Origin: JAIBJP01 sp035639875
GTDB lineage: Bacteria > Actinomycetota > Thermoleophilia > Gaiellales > Gaiellaceae
Length of the DNA: 37,439 nt
Reading direction: 5' to 3'
Assembly (NCBI GenBank): GCA_035639875.1
Contig: DASQXE010000184.1
Span: forward strand, 1 to 37,439
In this document: positions 15,313-24,392 of the stretch, piece by piece
Numbering within the stretch: position 1 is the stretch's first letter
Layout of the letters: each line of letters begins with the position of its first letter
Made by a program: the position numbers and the translations under genes
Notes under the pieces: model-generated
What the model was told of the DNA's origin: nothing
The model's database searches: none
What the model saw: only the letters and a program-made list of their open reading frames with translations

Positions 15313-15699
15313 ATGAGCAAGCAGGTAGTCCGCACCGAGCGAGCTCCGGCTCCGTTCCAGGGCGCTCCGTATTCCCAGGCCGTCGTCCACGACGATCTGG
15401 TCTTCGTCGCGGGCCAGATCGGGATCGACCCTCAGACGAACGAGGTCGTCGAGGGAGGCATCAGAGCTCAAACCGAGCAGGCCATGAAGAACCTCGCAGC
15501 CATTCTGGAAGCGGCGGGATCCAGTCTCGCCAATGTCCTCAAGACCTCGATTTTCCTCGTCGACTTCGGCGATTTCTCGGCGATGAACGAGGTCTACGCG
15601 AGCTACGTCGGGCCGGATTTCCCGGCGCGGGCGACGGTTCAGATCGCCGGATTGCCCTCAGGAGCGCTCGTCGAGATCGAAGTTGTCGCCCACCTCTGA
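15313..15699 (+). CDS. ridA: RidA family enamine/imine deaminase
   Basis: A 128-residue RidA (YjgF/YER057c/UK114) protein. The family hydrolyses reactive 2-aminoacrylate and other enamines released by PLP enzymes, protecting them from inactivation. Typical landmarks are the FQGAPYSQAV opening, VFVAGQIGIDP (start of the substrate cleft), QTEQAMKNLAAILEAAG and the C-terminal PARATVQIAGLP, with the conserved active-site Arg, followed by LVEIEVVAH. ATG 15313 is chosen over an in-frame ATG... lead at 15295 because the usual length starts here. It works as a homotrimer in the cytoplasm. A link to the aminotransferase 2.4 kb upstream is possible only in general metabolic terms. Confidence 0.95.
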   Translation: MSKQVVRTERAPAPFQGAPYSQAVVHDDLVFVAGQIGIDPQTNEVVEGGIRAQTEQAMKNLAAILEAAGSSLANVLKTSIFLVDFGDFSAMNEVYASYVGPDFPARATVQIAGLPSGALVEIEVVAHL

Positions 15700-15713
15700 T
15701 CTCGGAAGCTGCC

Positions 15714-15732
15714 GCTAGGGCACCGGCCTAGC
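15714..15732. terminator. Short inverted repeat between convergent ridA and FN3 gene
   Basis: GCTAGG (15714-15719) and CCTAGC (15727-15732) flank a 7-nt loop; a second CTAGG copy follows at 15735-15739. It fills most of the 35-nt gap between the two convergent stops and could act as a weak bidirectional terminator. There is no T-run. Confidence 0.35.
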
Positions 15733-15734
15733 CG

Positions 15735-18689
15735 CTAGGAAGCGCGGCACTTGCGGTAGATGTACTTGGTGGCGTAGCCACTCCTGGAAACGCGGAACGT
15801 GGCCGTGCCGGTCTTCGTGGCCTTCTTGTAGAACTTGGCCGCGCCGTTCGAGTTCGTCACTGTCGTGGACAGGAGACCGCACCCGGTAACACGGACGCTC
15901 GCGCCGGACACGGGGGCCAGGGTGCCCGAGTCCTTCGCGTAGACGTAGACCGTCCGGTAACGGCCCTTGATGAAGTAGCCCCTGGTGGAAAGCGAGAAGT
16001 TCTTCAACGCCGGCGCCACGGCGGAAAGCCCCGGCCAGCTGAAGGAATGCACGGCCGTGAAGTCGCCCAGGTTGTTGTCGGCGTCGACGGCGGCCACACG
16101 CCAGTAGAGCGTCTGCGGGTCCTTGTACGAGAGCGATGCCAGGGTGGGCGCGAAGCTCGGGTTCTCGGTGGTCTTGCTCTCGATGTACGGCGAGAAGTCC
16201 TGCCGCGTGGAGATCTGCACCCTGTAGGCCTTCATTCCCGCCTTCGCCGACCACGAAAGCGCGAGCTTGTTCGGCCCGACGTCCTCCGCCGGATTCAGGG
16301 GCTCGTGGATGGTGTGTACGAACTCGGCGGGGTCAGACCACGGCCCGTGCGTCAGCAGCGATCCGCTCGACCTCGGGAACTCCGCCCTGACGCGCAGCGT
16401 GAGAATGCCCGCGCCTGTGAACTTCTCCCACGAAGCAGCCGTGGACGGGAATCCGTCGAAGTCCTGCTGGCTGTCGGAATCCTGCACCCGCAGCGTGTAT
16501 TCGACGGCGCCCGGGACCGCGGACCAGAAGACGACGGGAAGCGCGTCGCTCGTCGCGAGGTCCGACGTATCGATGACGGGAGCGCCGAGCGAGATCTCGA
16601 AGTTGCCGGTGGCCGACCAGCTGAGACCGGTGTTCTTCTCGTCCTCCGCCTGCACCCGCCAGTAGACCGTCTTCGCGGCGTCGTAGGTCGCGAGCGCGGT
16701 GTACGAGGTCGACGCCGTGGTCACGTCGTCCACAAGCGTCCCGAATGTGTTCTCGTACGAGACCTGCAGGTGGTAGCGGCGCGCGCCGATCGCGGGTGTC
16801 CACTGGAACGTCGGCTGACCCGCGAAGGTCGATCCGTTGGACGGGCCGAGGAGCTCGGGTGGCGCAGTTTGCTTCTGGAAATCGGCGGCTGCGCCCTGCG
16901 TGACATCGCCCGGCGCGCCGCTTCCGTTCGTCCCCGTCGACGGAAGGACGACCCAGTAGTACGAAGTCGTCTCGTCCGGATAGGTCACCGGGGAGGTAGC
17001 CGCGCGCACCGCATAGGCAGGGATGCGCGTGAAGGCGTAGTCGACGATGTTGGTAAACGTCGGGTCCTTGGCGACGATCACCCAGTAGCCGGCCTTGCCC
17101 GCGATCGGATTCCAGGTGAACAAAGGCATGTTGCCGTGGTCGGAATCGCCCGTGACAACCTCGCCACGCTGGGGAAGGAGGTAGTCGTCGGCGCCCATGT
17201 ACCCGCCCGCGTTGCAGCTCGGCGAGCACGCGCCGCCCGTGGGGAAGCCCGTAAAGGTGAACGCCGCGCCCGTGCCGTCGTCGAGGTAGGTGAGGTCGCC
17301 CCAGATCTCGTCCGACAAGGAGACGCGACCGCTCCGAGCACGCACGCGCGCGCAGTACGACTGGCCCGCGACGAGGGCGGCCTGATCCTTCGCCACCGTG
17401 ATGCTGAGGGGCTTCGGGTGCGGCGGGGTGGCCAAGAGGCCCCAGCCCAGCGGCGTCCACGATGTCGACGCCGTCTTCACGGTCCAGCGCTGGGATCCCG
17501 AAACACCCCAGTCGCAGGCACCCGGCGCGTCGGCGGTGTCGAACGGGACGACGTCCACCCAGTAACTGGGGGCGCCCGGAACGGGATCCCAGGTCAGGAT
17601 GGGGAGCTCAGTCTGGTACCCCGGAGTCCCAGGGTCGATGTCGGTCCCGACCTCGTCGTAGTCGCGCATCCGGAGATCCTTGACGGCGAGCTCGCTCAGG
17701 TCGGGGTAGTTGTCGAAGGTCTTCGCGAACGGGTCTCCGTAGTTCCACTGGCCCGCGTTGCCAGCTCGGTCGATCGCCTTCACACGCCAGTAGTACGTGT
17801 TGTTGGCGAATACCTCGAGCGGAGTCATGGCCGTCGCGATCGTCGGGTCGTCGCAGCAGACGCGCGAGCCGCTTGCGAAATCCGACGAGGAGTTGATCTC
17901 GACCTCGTAGCGTGCGGCGCCCGGCACGGGATCCCACGAGAACTGCGGGTCGAAGAGCTCGGTCTCCGGCCTCAGGTCCTGCATCGCCACGGTGGTCTGC
18001 GCCGGCCATTCCCAACTGAAGGAGCGGACCTGAGACTGCGTTCCGGGATTCCCCTCTGCGTCGAGCGGGGTTACAGCCCAGTAGTACGTGTTCACGGGTA
18101 GGAGGACTGCCGGCGCGAGGTTGGTGGCCTGCACGTCGATCGGCTTTCCGTCCCCGATGAGCGACGCGAGGCTCGGATCGCTGGCGATCTCGACCCGATA
18201 CTTTGCGGCACCCGCCACGCCGGTCCACCGCAGCACGAGGGGCTGGTCGGGATACGTGATGGAGGCACCGTCGGCCGGGGCCGTGAGGGTCGGGTTGTCG
18301 GCCCAGTTCTTCACGAGCTGCATCGGAGCCGAGAACGCCGAGCCGTTTCCGTCTGCGTCAAATGCCTGGACGCGCCAGTAGTAGGTCCCGTTGGGGACGG
18401 TCTTGTCCGGCACGGCGCGCGTGTTCTTGGTCGAGATCGTGAACAGCGCCGGGTTGAAGGCCGTATCCGCCCCGAACTCGACGATGTAGTGGTCGGCGCC
18501 GGCGACCGGACTCCAGGCCACCGTGGGTAGGAACGTGACTTCGTCGCCGTCGGGAGGTGAAATCGGATTGGGAGCCGCGGGCGCGCTTGCGGCCGGCGCG
18601 ACAGTGACGAGGCCGACCGCGACGGCGGCGATGAAAACACGCAGTTTGAAGAACGGTGTTCGGCCCAAGTCGAGACCCCCGGCCGCCAC
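15735..18689 (-). CDS. Large secreted protein with fibronectin-III-like repeats (paralogue 1)
   Basis: A 984-residue predicted extracellular protein. A basic/hydrophobic signal segment (KLRVFIAAVAVGLVTVAPAASA, split at A-x-A) ends near residue 37. The rest is a chain of about eight beta-sandwich modules, each with a W-P-V-x-G-A-x-x-Y strand and a TYYWRV-type strand, as in FN3/Big-like repeats. The last about 90 residues (PVSGASVRVTGCG, then NSNGAAKFYKK) resemble a carboxypeptidase-regulatory or Big-1-like domain with two cysteines that could pair. A vicinal Cys pair (SRVCCDD) lies around residue 275. No TM anchor, LPXTG or catalytic motif is seen. Start GTG 18689 has AGGA 11 nt upstream; TTG 18668 is an alternative. 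It is the downstream member of a tandem pair with 18792-21659. Function unknown; adhesion, surface scaffold or glycan binding are guesses. Confidence 0.85.
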   Translation of the reverse strand: MAAGGLDLGRTPFFKLRVFIAAVAVGLVTVAPAASAPAAPNPISPPDGDEVTFLPTVAWSPVAGADHYIVEFGADTAFNPALFTISTKNTRAVPDKTVPNGTYYWRVQAFDADGNGSAFSAPMQLVKNWADNPTLTAPADGASITYPDQPLVLRWTGVAGAAKYRVEIASDPSLASLIGDGKPIDVQATNLAPAVLLPVNTYYWAVTPLDAEGNPGTQSQVRSFSWEWPAQTTVAMQDLRPETELFDPQFSWDPVPGAARYEVEINSSSDFASGSRVCCDDPTIATAMTPLEVFANNTYYWRVKAIDRAGNAGQWNYGDPFAKTFDNYPDLSELAVKDLRMRDYDEVGTDIDPGTPGYQTELPILTWDPVPGAPSYWVDVVPFDTADAPGACDWGVSGSQRWTVKTASTSWTPLGWGLLATPPHPKPLSITVAKDQAALVAGQSYCARVRARSGRVSLSDEIWGDLTYLDDGTGAAFTFTGFPTGGACSPSCNAGGYMGADDYLLPQRGEVVTGDSDHGNMPLFTWNPIAGKAGYWVIVAKDPTFTNIVDYAFTRIPAYAVRAATSPVTYPDETTSYYWVVLPSTGTNGSGAPGDVTQGAAADFQKQTAPPELLGPSNGSTFAGQPTFQWTPAIGARRYHLQVSYENTFGTLVDDVTTASTSYTALATYDAAKTVYWRVQAEDEKNTGLSWSATGNFEISLGAPVIDTSDLATSDALPVVFWSAVPGAVEYTLRVQDSDSQQDFDGFPSTAASWEKFTGAGILTLRVRAEFPRSSGSLLTHGPWSDPAEFVHTIHEPLNPAEDVGPNKLALSWSAKAGMKAYRVQISTRQDFSPYIESKTTENPSFAPTLASLSYKDPQTLYWRVAAVDADNNLGDFTAVHSFSWPGLSAVAPALKNFSLSTRGYFIKGRYRTVYVYAKDSGTLAPVSGASVRVTGCGLLSTTVTNSNGAAKFYKKATKTGTATFRVSRSGYATKYIYRKCRAS

Positions 18690-18791
18690 GGGAATCGAAT
18701 TCCTCGTTCCGATTCATATTCGTCGGGATTGCCGCCCGTCATATCCCCCGCCCGGGGGGCTTCATGGCGGTGCCCGCGAACTGTCCCGGCG

Positions 18792-21659
18792 TTAGGGACG
18801 CCGAACCCGAAGAGACAGCGACGCGCTCTCGTAACCCGTCTTCGTCACCCTGAAGGTGACCCTGCGGAGGCGGGTCGCGCGCACGTAGAAGCGGACGCGC
18901 CCGTTGGCGTTCGTGAGCTTCGTCCTCGACGTCACACCGGCTCCGGAGACGCGCACCGACGCGCCTTCAACCGCCGTGAGCGTTCCGGCGTCCTTGACGG
19001 TGATCGTGATCGGAACCCGCCGTCTCAGAACGGGATACCCCCTTGCAGACAAGCGCAGGTGCTTGAGTGCGGCGACGGTGGGCGGCGCCAGGTCGAACGA
19101 CCGGACCGCCGTGTACTCACCCGGGTTGCCGTCCTCGTCCACCATCGCAACCCGCGAGTAGAACCTCCCACCGGTCGCATACGCGCCGGCCGTTAGCAGG
19201 GGGGCGTAGACAGTGTTCTCCGTCGTCGTCGACTCGACCGTGGTCGTGAAGTCGAGCCTGGTCGACACCTGGATCTTGTAGCGCTTGGCTGCCGGTCGGG
19301 AGTCCCACTCGAAGCTCAGACGGTGCGTGCCCACGTCGACGCTGAAGTTCGTCGGCGGCGGGATCGACTTGGCATACGGTGACGAGACCGAGTAGGGCCC
19401 GGTGACTCGCGCGGTCCCGTTCGACGGGAAGGTGGCGCGAACACGCCAGTCGAAGATGCCCGTCCCGGTCATCTTCACGAACGAGCCCGTCGTCGAGGGG
19501 AAGTTCGGATAGAGCCTCGGCGCCGGTTTGCCAGGCTCCTGGACCTCGACGTCGTAGCCGATTGCGCCGGGCACGGAGAACCATGACACAGTCGGGATCT
19601 CGGAGCCGGCCGTTGGGTTGGAAGGATCGAGGTCGGGTGCCGGCAACTGTTTCTCGAACGTGCCCGTCGCCGACCAGTTCAGACCGATCGTGTTTTCGTC
19701 GTCCGCGCGCACGCGCCAGTAGAGCACCGTGTCAGCGGCGTACGTGGTGCTGGAGGTGTACGCAGTCGAGACGGTGACGACGTTGTCCTTCAGCACCGAA
19801 AACGTCGGACTGTCCGAGACCTGGAGGCGATACCGCCGAGCGCCGTCAGCCGAAGTCCAGCGGAACGTGGGCGTGCCCTGGATGACGGCGCCGTCCGCGG
19901 GCTCGAGGAGGTCAGGCGGAATGGATTGCTTCTCGAAGTTCGACGGAGACGCGGAGAGCGGGTTGCCCACGGCTCCGCCGCCGTTGGAGTCGGCGGCCGG
20001 AAGCACCGCCCAGTAGTAGCTGGTGAGCTCGTCCGGGTACGTGCGCGCCAGCGTGCCTGTCCTCGGCGCGTACGCCGGCGCCTGCGTGAAGGCGTAGTCG
20101 ACGACGTTCGTGAACTCCGGGTCTTTGGCCACGATGACGAAGTAGCTCGCCTTGCCGTCGAGCGGCTGCCACGTGAAGACGGGCGCCGCGGTCGTTGTCT
20201 GGCCCATCGTGGGCAGCAGGTAGTCATCGCTCGAGGGGTACGTGCACGGGGAGGGGTCGCACGTATGGCCGGCGGGGTAACCCGTCCAGGTGAAGCCCGG
20301 CTGGTCGCTTCCGTTCAGGTACGTGAAGTCGCCGATGACCGGCTGCGTGGTCAGGCGGCCGCTGCGCGGGGCGACCCGGACGCAGTACATCGAACCGAGG
20401 GTGAGGTGGCTCCCGTCCGCGGAGACGCCGACGGTGCTCGGGAACGGTTTCGCCCCACCGTAGCCCGAGCCAAGGGGTGTCCACGCGGTCGTCGCGGTGA
20501 TCGAATTCCACTTGCCGCTCCCCGATGCCGTCCAGTTGCAGTACCCGAGCCCGGAGTCGTACGGGGCGATCTGGACGAGGTAGCTCGCCGCGCCCGGGAC
20601 AGGATCCCACGCGATGATCGGCACGTCGACGAGATAGCTGCCGCTTCCGTCCTGGTCGGTGACGTCGTTCGCGAACCGGTCGATCATGCGCAGGTGCTGA
20701 ATGCTCGGCACGGCGTTGTCGAACGTCTTGACGAACGGCGGTCCCTCGTTCCAGACGCCGGCGTTCCCCTTCGCGTCCTTCGCCCGAACGCGCCAGTAGT
20801 ACGTGTTGTTCGGCAGGACTTCGGTGGGGGAGTAAGTCGTGCCGACCGGCAGGTCGGTGCAGCAGACCTTCGAGCCGATGGTGAAGTCGGAGCTGGGGTT
20901 GATCTCGACCTCGTAGCGCGCTGCCCCGGGGACGGGATCCCATCCGAGCTGCGGATCGAAGAGCTCCGCCGCGTCCGCGACGTCACTCCAGGACAGCGAC
21001 GTCTCCGACGGCCAGACCCACACGAATGAGCGAATTTCCGACTGCTGTCCTCGGTTCCCCTCGGAGTCGACCGGCGTTACCGCCCAAAAGTACGTCCCCT
21101 GCGCGAGTACGACGGGGGGCGCGAGCGTGCGCGCTTGCGTCTCGAACTCCTTGCCGCCGATGAGCGAGCTGAGCCCGGGGTCGGTTGCGAGAGCGACTCG
21201 GTACTTGAAGGCGTGCGGCACCACGTCCCAGTGCAGCGTGAGCGGCTGCTCCGGGTAGACGATCGTGTCGCCGTCGAGCGGCGAGACCACGGTCGGCGGC
21301 GTGTCCCAGAGGTAGTCGAACGACTGTGTCCCCGACCACGGGGAGACGGCTCCGGCGTTTGTCGAGGCGCGCACGCGCCAGTAGTACGTCCCGTTCGGGA
21401 GCGGCTTCCGCGGCGCTTCTCGCGTGTTCTTCGTGAAGTCGTATGCGACGAGCGATGAAAAGCCCGCATCGGCCGAGAGCTGAAACTCGTACTTGTCCGC
21501 GCCGCCGGCAGGTTGCCAGCCGAAGATCGGCATCGAGTCGACATGGTCACCTTCGACCGGGCTCGTGAGGACAGGGACAGCCGGGCCGCCGTGTGCCGGC
21601 GACACGAGCGCGAAAGCCACTGCCGCCGCGAACGCGAGAATACGAAGCTTGGGCACCAT
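18792..21659 (-). CDS. Large secreted protein with fibronectin-III-like repeats (paralogue 2)
   Basis: A 955-residue paralogue of the neighbouring gene, collinear along the whole length. Start ATG 21659 opens a clear signal peptide (MVPKLRILAFAAAVAFALVSPAHG); an upstream in-frame codon at 21713 would add an unrelated lead. The module pattern (GTYYWRVRA, NNTYYWRVRA, LYWRVRADDE), the vicinal cysteines (SKVCCTD), the DDYLLPT block and the YFVIVAKDPEFTNVVDYAFT block all match paralogue 1. The C-terminal domain (VEGASVRVSGAGV, NANGRVRFYVR) lacks both cysteines found in its sibling, consistent with a lost or gained disulfide. No anchor or enzyme motif is visible. The 102-nt gap to paralogue 1 allows co-transcription. 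The pair probably arose by tandem duplication followed by substantial divergence. Confidence 0.85.
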   Translation of the reverse strand: MVPKLRILAFAAAVAFALVSPAHGGPAVPVLTSPVEGDHVDSMPIFGWQPAGGADKYEFQLSADAGFSSLVAYDFTKNTREAPRKPLPNGTYYWRVRASTNAGAVSPWSGTQSFDYLWDTPPTVVSPLDGDTIVYPEQPLTLHWDVVPHAFKYRVALATDPGLSSLIGGKEFETQARTLAPPVVLAQGTYFWAVTPVDSEGNRGQQSEIRSFVWVWPSETSLSWSDVADAAELFDPQLGWDPVPGAARYEVEINPSSDFTIGSKVCCTDLPVGTTYSPTEVLPNNTYYWRVRAKDAKGNAGVWNEGPPFVKTFDNAVPSIQHLRMIDRFANDVTDQDGSGSYLVDVPIIAWDPVPGAASYLVQIAPYDSGLGYCNWTASGSGKWNSITATTAWTPLGSGYGGAKPFPSTVGVSADGSHLTLGSMYCVRVAPRSGRLTTQPVIGDFTYLNGSDQPGFTWTGYPAGHTCDPSPCTYPSSDDYLLPTMGQTTTAAPVFTWQPLDGKASYFVIVAKDPEFTNVVDYAFTQAPAYAPRTGTLARTYPDELTSYYWAVLPAADSNGGGAVGNPLSASPSNFEKQSIPPDLLEPADGAVIQGTPTFRWTSADGARRYRLQVSDSPTFSVLKDNVVTVSTAYTSSTTYAADTVLYWRVRADDENTIGLNWSATGTFEKQLPAPDLDPSNPTAGSEIPTVSWFSVPGAIGYDVEVQEPGKPAPRLYPNFPSTTGSFVKMTGTGIFDWRVRATFPSNGTARVTGPYSVSSPYAKSIPPPTNFSVDVGTHRLSFEWDSRPAAKRYKIQVSTRLDFTTTVESTTTENTVYAPLLTAGAYATGGRFYSRVAMVDEDGNPGEYTAVRSFDLAPPTVAALKHLRLSARGYPVLRRRVPITITVKDAGTLTAVEGASVRVSGAGVTSRTKLTNANGRVRFYVRATRLRRVTFRVTKTGYESASLSLRVRRP

Positions 21660-21713
21660 AGAGACCCCGGCGCGCGGGAAACCTCGCACTCCTCCCTCCC
21701 TCGTTTCGCACAA

Positions 21714-21729
21714 CAGTCGTCCACGACTG
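21714..21729. promoter_or_regulatory. Operator-like palindrome between divergent genes
   Basis: CAGTCGT (21714-21720) and ACGACTG (21723-21729) form a perfect 7-bp inverted repeat with 2-nt spacing, a size typical of a dimeric regulator site. It lies in the 174-bp region between the divergent FN3 paralogue 2 and the DHH-CBS-nucleotidyltransferase gene. No regulator gene is adjacent; the assignment is from symmetry only. Confidence 0.35.
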
Positions 21730-21833
21730 GAACTCGTACGCCCCCCGACCGTGGAGATCGACCTGGCCCGCCGTCGAGATTCCCGCTTTCAGCTGGTCGG
21801 GTGGCCGCCAGGGCGCCGACTAACCTTCGGCCT

Positions 21834-24392
21834 GTGGACGTCATCGTCACGCACGCGAACACCGATTTCGACGCGTTTGCCGCCATGCTCGCCGCGCGGC
21901 GGCTGTATCCGGGTGCAGTCGTCGCGCTGTCGGGCTCCCTGAATCGAAACGTGCGGGACTTCTACCGACTGCATGCCGACGAGTTGGACGTGGCCGAGCC
22001 TGCCCGCGTGGGTCTCGACGCGATCGAGCGCCTGATCGTCGTAGAGACGTCACATCCGGCGCGGCTCGGCGAATTCGAGCGTGTTGCCCGCGACCCGAAA
22101 GTCGACGTCGTGCTGTTCGACCATCACGGTGGCCAGGGCCTCGACTGGGTCCGGCCCGAAAACGTGGTCCGCTCGGAGGACGGAGCCCTGACGACGACGA
22201 TGGTCTCGATCCTCGCCGAGCGCGAGATCGAGGTAAGCCCGCTCGAGGCCACCGTGTTTGCGCTCGGCATCCACGAGGACACCGGGTCGCTGAGCTACGC
22301 CGGTGTCTCGCTGCGCGACGCGGAGGCCCTCGCGTGGTGCCTGCGCCACGGCGCCAGCCAGGACATGGTTGCGCAGTTCCTTCACGCGCCGCTCTCCGAG
22401 AGCGAGCGTGCCCTGCTCGACGCCCTCGTCGGCGCCGCCGAGACGCACGAGGCGGCGGGCTTCGAGGTGCTCCTCACGGCGGTGCACTGGCCCGAGTACG
22501 TCGACGGAGTCTCGAACCTCGCGCACAAGATCGTCGATCTGACCGACTGTCGCGCTCTCGTCTGCCTGGTCGAGATGGACGACCGAGTGTTCTGCGTCGT
22601 GCGCACGCGCGTTGCCGAGCTCGACGCGGCGGCCGTCGCCGCTGCCCTCGGCGGCGGGGGTCACGCGCGCGCTGCGTCCGCGATCCATCGCGGTTCGCTC
22701 GAGGAGGCGAGGTCAGTCGTCCTCGACGCGCTGCCCAAGGCGGTTCGACGGCGCTTGACGGCCGGCGAGATCATGTCGCGCCCTGCGCGCTTCGTTTCCT
22801 CTGCCGACACGGTCGCGCATGCGATGGTCCTCTGTCAGCGGCATCGCCAGAGTGGGATCCAGGTCGGCGAGCCGAAGCAGCTCGTCGGCATCGTCACGCG
22901 GGAGGACCTCGACAAGGCGATCGGCCACGGGCTCTCGCACGCGCCCGTGAAGAGCGTGATGAGCTCTGACGTCCGCACCTGCTCCGAGGACACGCCCCTG
23001 CCCGAGGTGATGCGGCTGCTGGCGTCGTCTGAGCCGGGGCGGGTGCCGGTCGTTCGCGACGGCGAGGTCGTGGGCGTCGTCACCCGCAGCGACCTCCTCC
23101 GCGCATTCGAGGAGCCGCTCGGGGTCGAGGAGGAGCCCGGCGGCCCGGATCTCGGCGAACGGCTGCTCGCCCTCGGGGGTCTGCAGCCCGTCTTCGAGGC
23201 GATCCAGGCGGTCAGCGAGCCGTTCGAGGGTGTCTACCTCGTCGGCGGCGCCGTCCGCGACGTCCTCATGGGAGAGCCGAACTTCGACGTCGACATCGCG
23301 GTCGAGGGTGACGGCATCGCGCTCGGAAAGGCACTGGCTCGCGCGCTCGGCGGGCGCGTCGTCCCGCACGACAAGTTCGGCACGGCCATCGTCCTCTACG
23401 GAGACGACGGTCGCATCGACGTGGCCACCGCTCGAACCGAGTTCTACGACTACCCCGGCGCTCTGCCCAGCGTCGAGCAGGCGTCGATCCGTCAGGACCT
23501 CTACCGGCGCGACTTCACGATCAATGCGATGGCCGTGTCGCTGAAGGGGGAGGACTTCGGCCGGCTGGTGGACTACTTCGGCGGTCACCGCGACCTCGCG
23601 GACGGCGTCGTCCGCGTCCTCCACAACCTGTCGTTCATCGACGACCCCACGCGGATCTTCCGCGCCATTCGCTACGAGACTCGGTACGGCTTCCGCATGG
23701 ACGCACACACGCTCGCTCTCGCGAAGGCGTGCATCGAGATGGAGCTGGTCGGAGAGCTGTCCTCCGCGCGCCTGCGCGACGAGCTGCAAGCGCTCCTGTC
23801 CGAGGAGCGAGTGGCCGAGTCGGTCCGCCGCATGGGCGAGCTCGGCATCGATCGCGCGATCCATCCCCATCTCGGCGCGGACGAGGAAACCGTGCGGCTG
23901 ATCGAAGAGCTCGATGTGCTCCGTGCGCACTACACCCCCGACGCGCCTGCCTGGCGCGTGCGACTCGCCGCGCTCGCGCATCGCCTCGGGTCGACGGAGA
24001 TTCTGGAGTGGGGCGAGCGCCTCAAGCTGCGCCGCCGTGATGCCGAGCGCATCGCCGACGCCGTGACCGTCGCGCCGAGGCTCACGAAGCTCGCCGGGGC
24101 GACGAAGGAGCCGGCGGCGCTGTGGGCGAGGGTGGCGCCGCACGATCCCGACGGTGCGCTGCTCGCGCTCGCCGGCGCCAAAGGGCGGGCGCGCAAGCGC
24201 CTCGAGCGGTACTTCGAGGAGCTTCGGCAGGTGCGGCTCGAGATCTCGGGCGGCGATCTCGCCGAGCTCGGCTTGGGAGAGTCGCCGCGTGTCGGCGCGG
24301 TCCTTGCCGAGCTCTTGCGGCGGAAGCTGAACGGGGAGCTGGACGGGCGCGCCGAGGAGATCGAGGCCGCGAAAGAGCTCCTGCGCGCGTGA
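21834..24392 (+). CDS. DHH-CBS-tRNA nucleotidyltransferase fusion protein
   Basis: An 852-residue multidomain protein. An N-terminal DHH phosphoesterase (NTDFDA at 9-14, DHHGG at 96-100, GIHEDTG at 145-151, DHHA1-type GGGGHARAA at 273-281) is followed by a CBS pair (about 305-430) and then a class II nucleotidyltransferase head domain (LVGGAVRD 469-476, DVDIAVEGD 485-493, RRDFTINAMA) with the RNA-binding region and a helical tail. The architecture is known in scattered bacteria and is thought to be a CCA- or A-adding tRNA enzyme; CBS domains may sense adenylates. Start GTG 21834 begins the first strand; the frame is open further left but that part overlaps the divergent gene. The stop overlaps the next start as GTGA. 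Which nucleotide it adds cannot be told here. Confidence 0.9.
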   Translation: MDVIVTHANTDFDAFAAMLAARRLYPGAVVALSGSLNRNVRDFYRLHADELDVAEPARVGLDAIERLIVVETSHPARLGEFERVARDPKVDVVLFDHHGGQGLDWVRPENVVRSEDGALTTTMVSILAEREIEVSPLEATVFALGIHEDTGSLSYAGVSLRDAEALAWCLRHGASQDMVAQFLHAPLSESERALLDALVGAAETHEAAGFEVLLTAVHWPEYVDGVSNLAHKIVDLTDCRALVCLVEMDDRVFCVVRTRVAELDAAAVAAALGGGGHARAASAIHRGSLEEARSVVLDALPKAVRRRLTAGEIMSRPARFVSSADTVAHAMVLCQRHRQSGIQVGEPKQLVGIVTREDLDKAIGHGLSHAPVKSVMSSDVRTCSEDTPLPEVMRLLASSEPGRVPVVRDGEVVGVVTRSDLLRAFEEPLGVEEEPGGPDLGERLLALGGLQPVFEAIQAVSEPFEGVYLVGGAVRDVLMGEPNFDVDIAVEGDGIALGKALARALGGRVVPHDKFGTAIVLYGDDGRIDVATARTEFYDYPGALPSVEQASIRQDLYRRDFTINAMAVSLKGEDFGRLVDYFGGHRDLADGVVRVLHNLSFIDDPTRIFRAIRYETRYGFRMDAHTLALAKACIEMELVGELSSARLRDELQALLSEERVAESVRRMGELGIDRAIHPHLGADEETVRLIEELDVLRAHYTPDAPAWRVRLAALAHRLGSTEILEWGERLKLRRRDAERIADAVTVAPRLTKLAGATKEPAALWARVAPHDPDGALLALAGAKGRARKRLERYFEELRQVRLEISGGDLAELGLGESPRVGAVLAELLRRKLNGELDGRAEEIEAAKELLRA

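Noticed and set aside
16047..18101. 684-codon open frame on the + strand opposite FN3 paralogue 1
   Set aside because: Arg/Gly/Val-rich, no domains; a high-GC shadow of the secreted protein on the other strand.
15735..21659. Regularly recurring YYWRV-coding segments as a possible DNA repeat or CRISPR array
   Set aside because: Spacing is irregular, DNA copies are degenerate and all lie in frame; they are protein modules.
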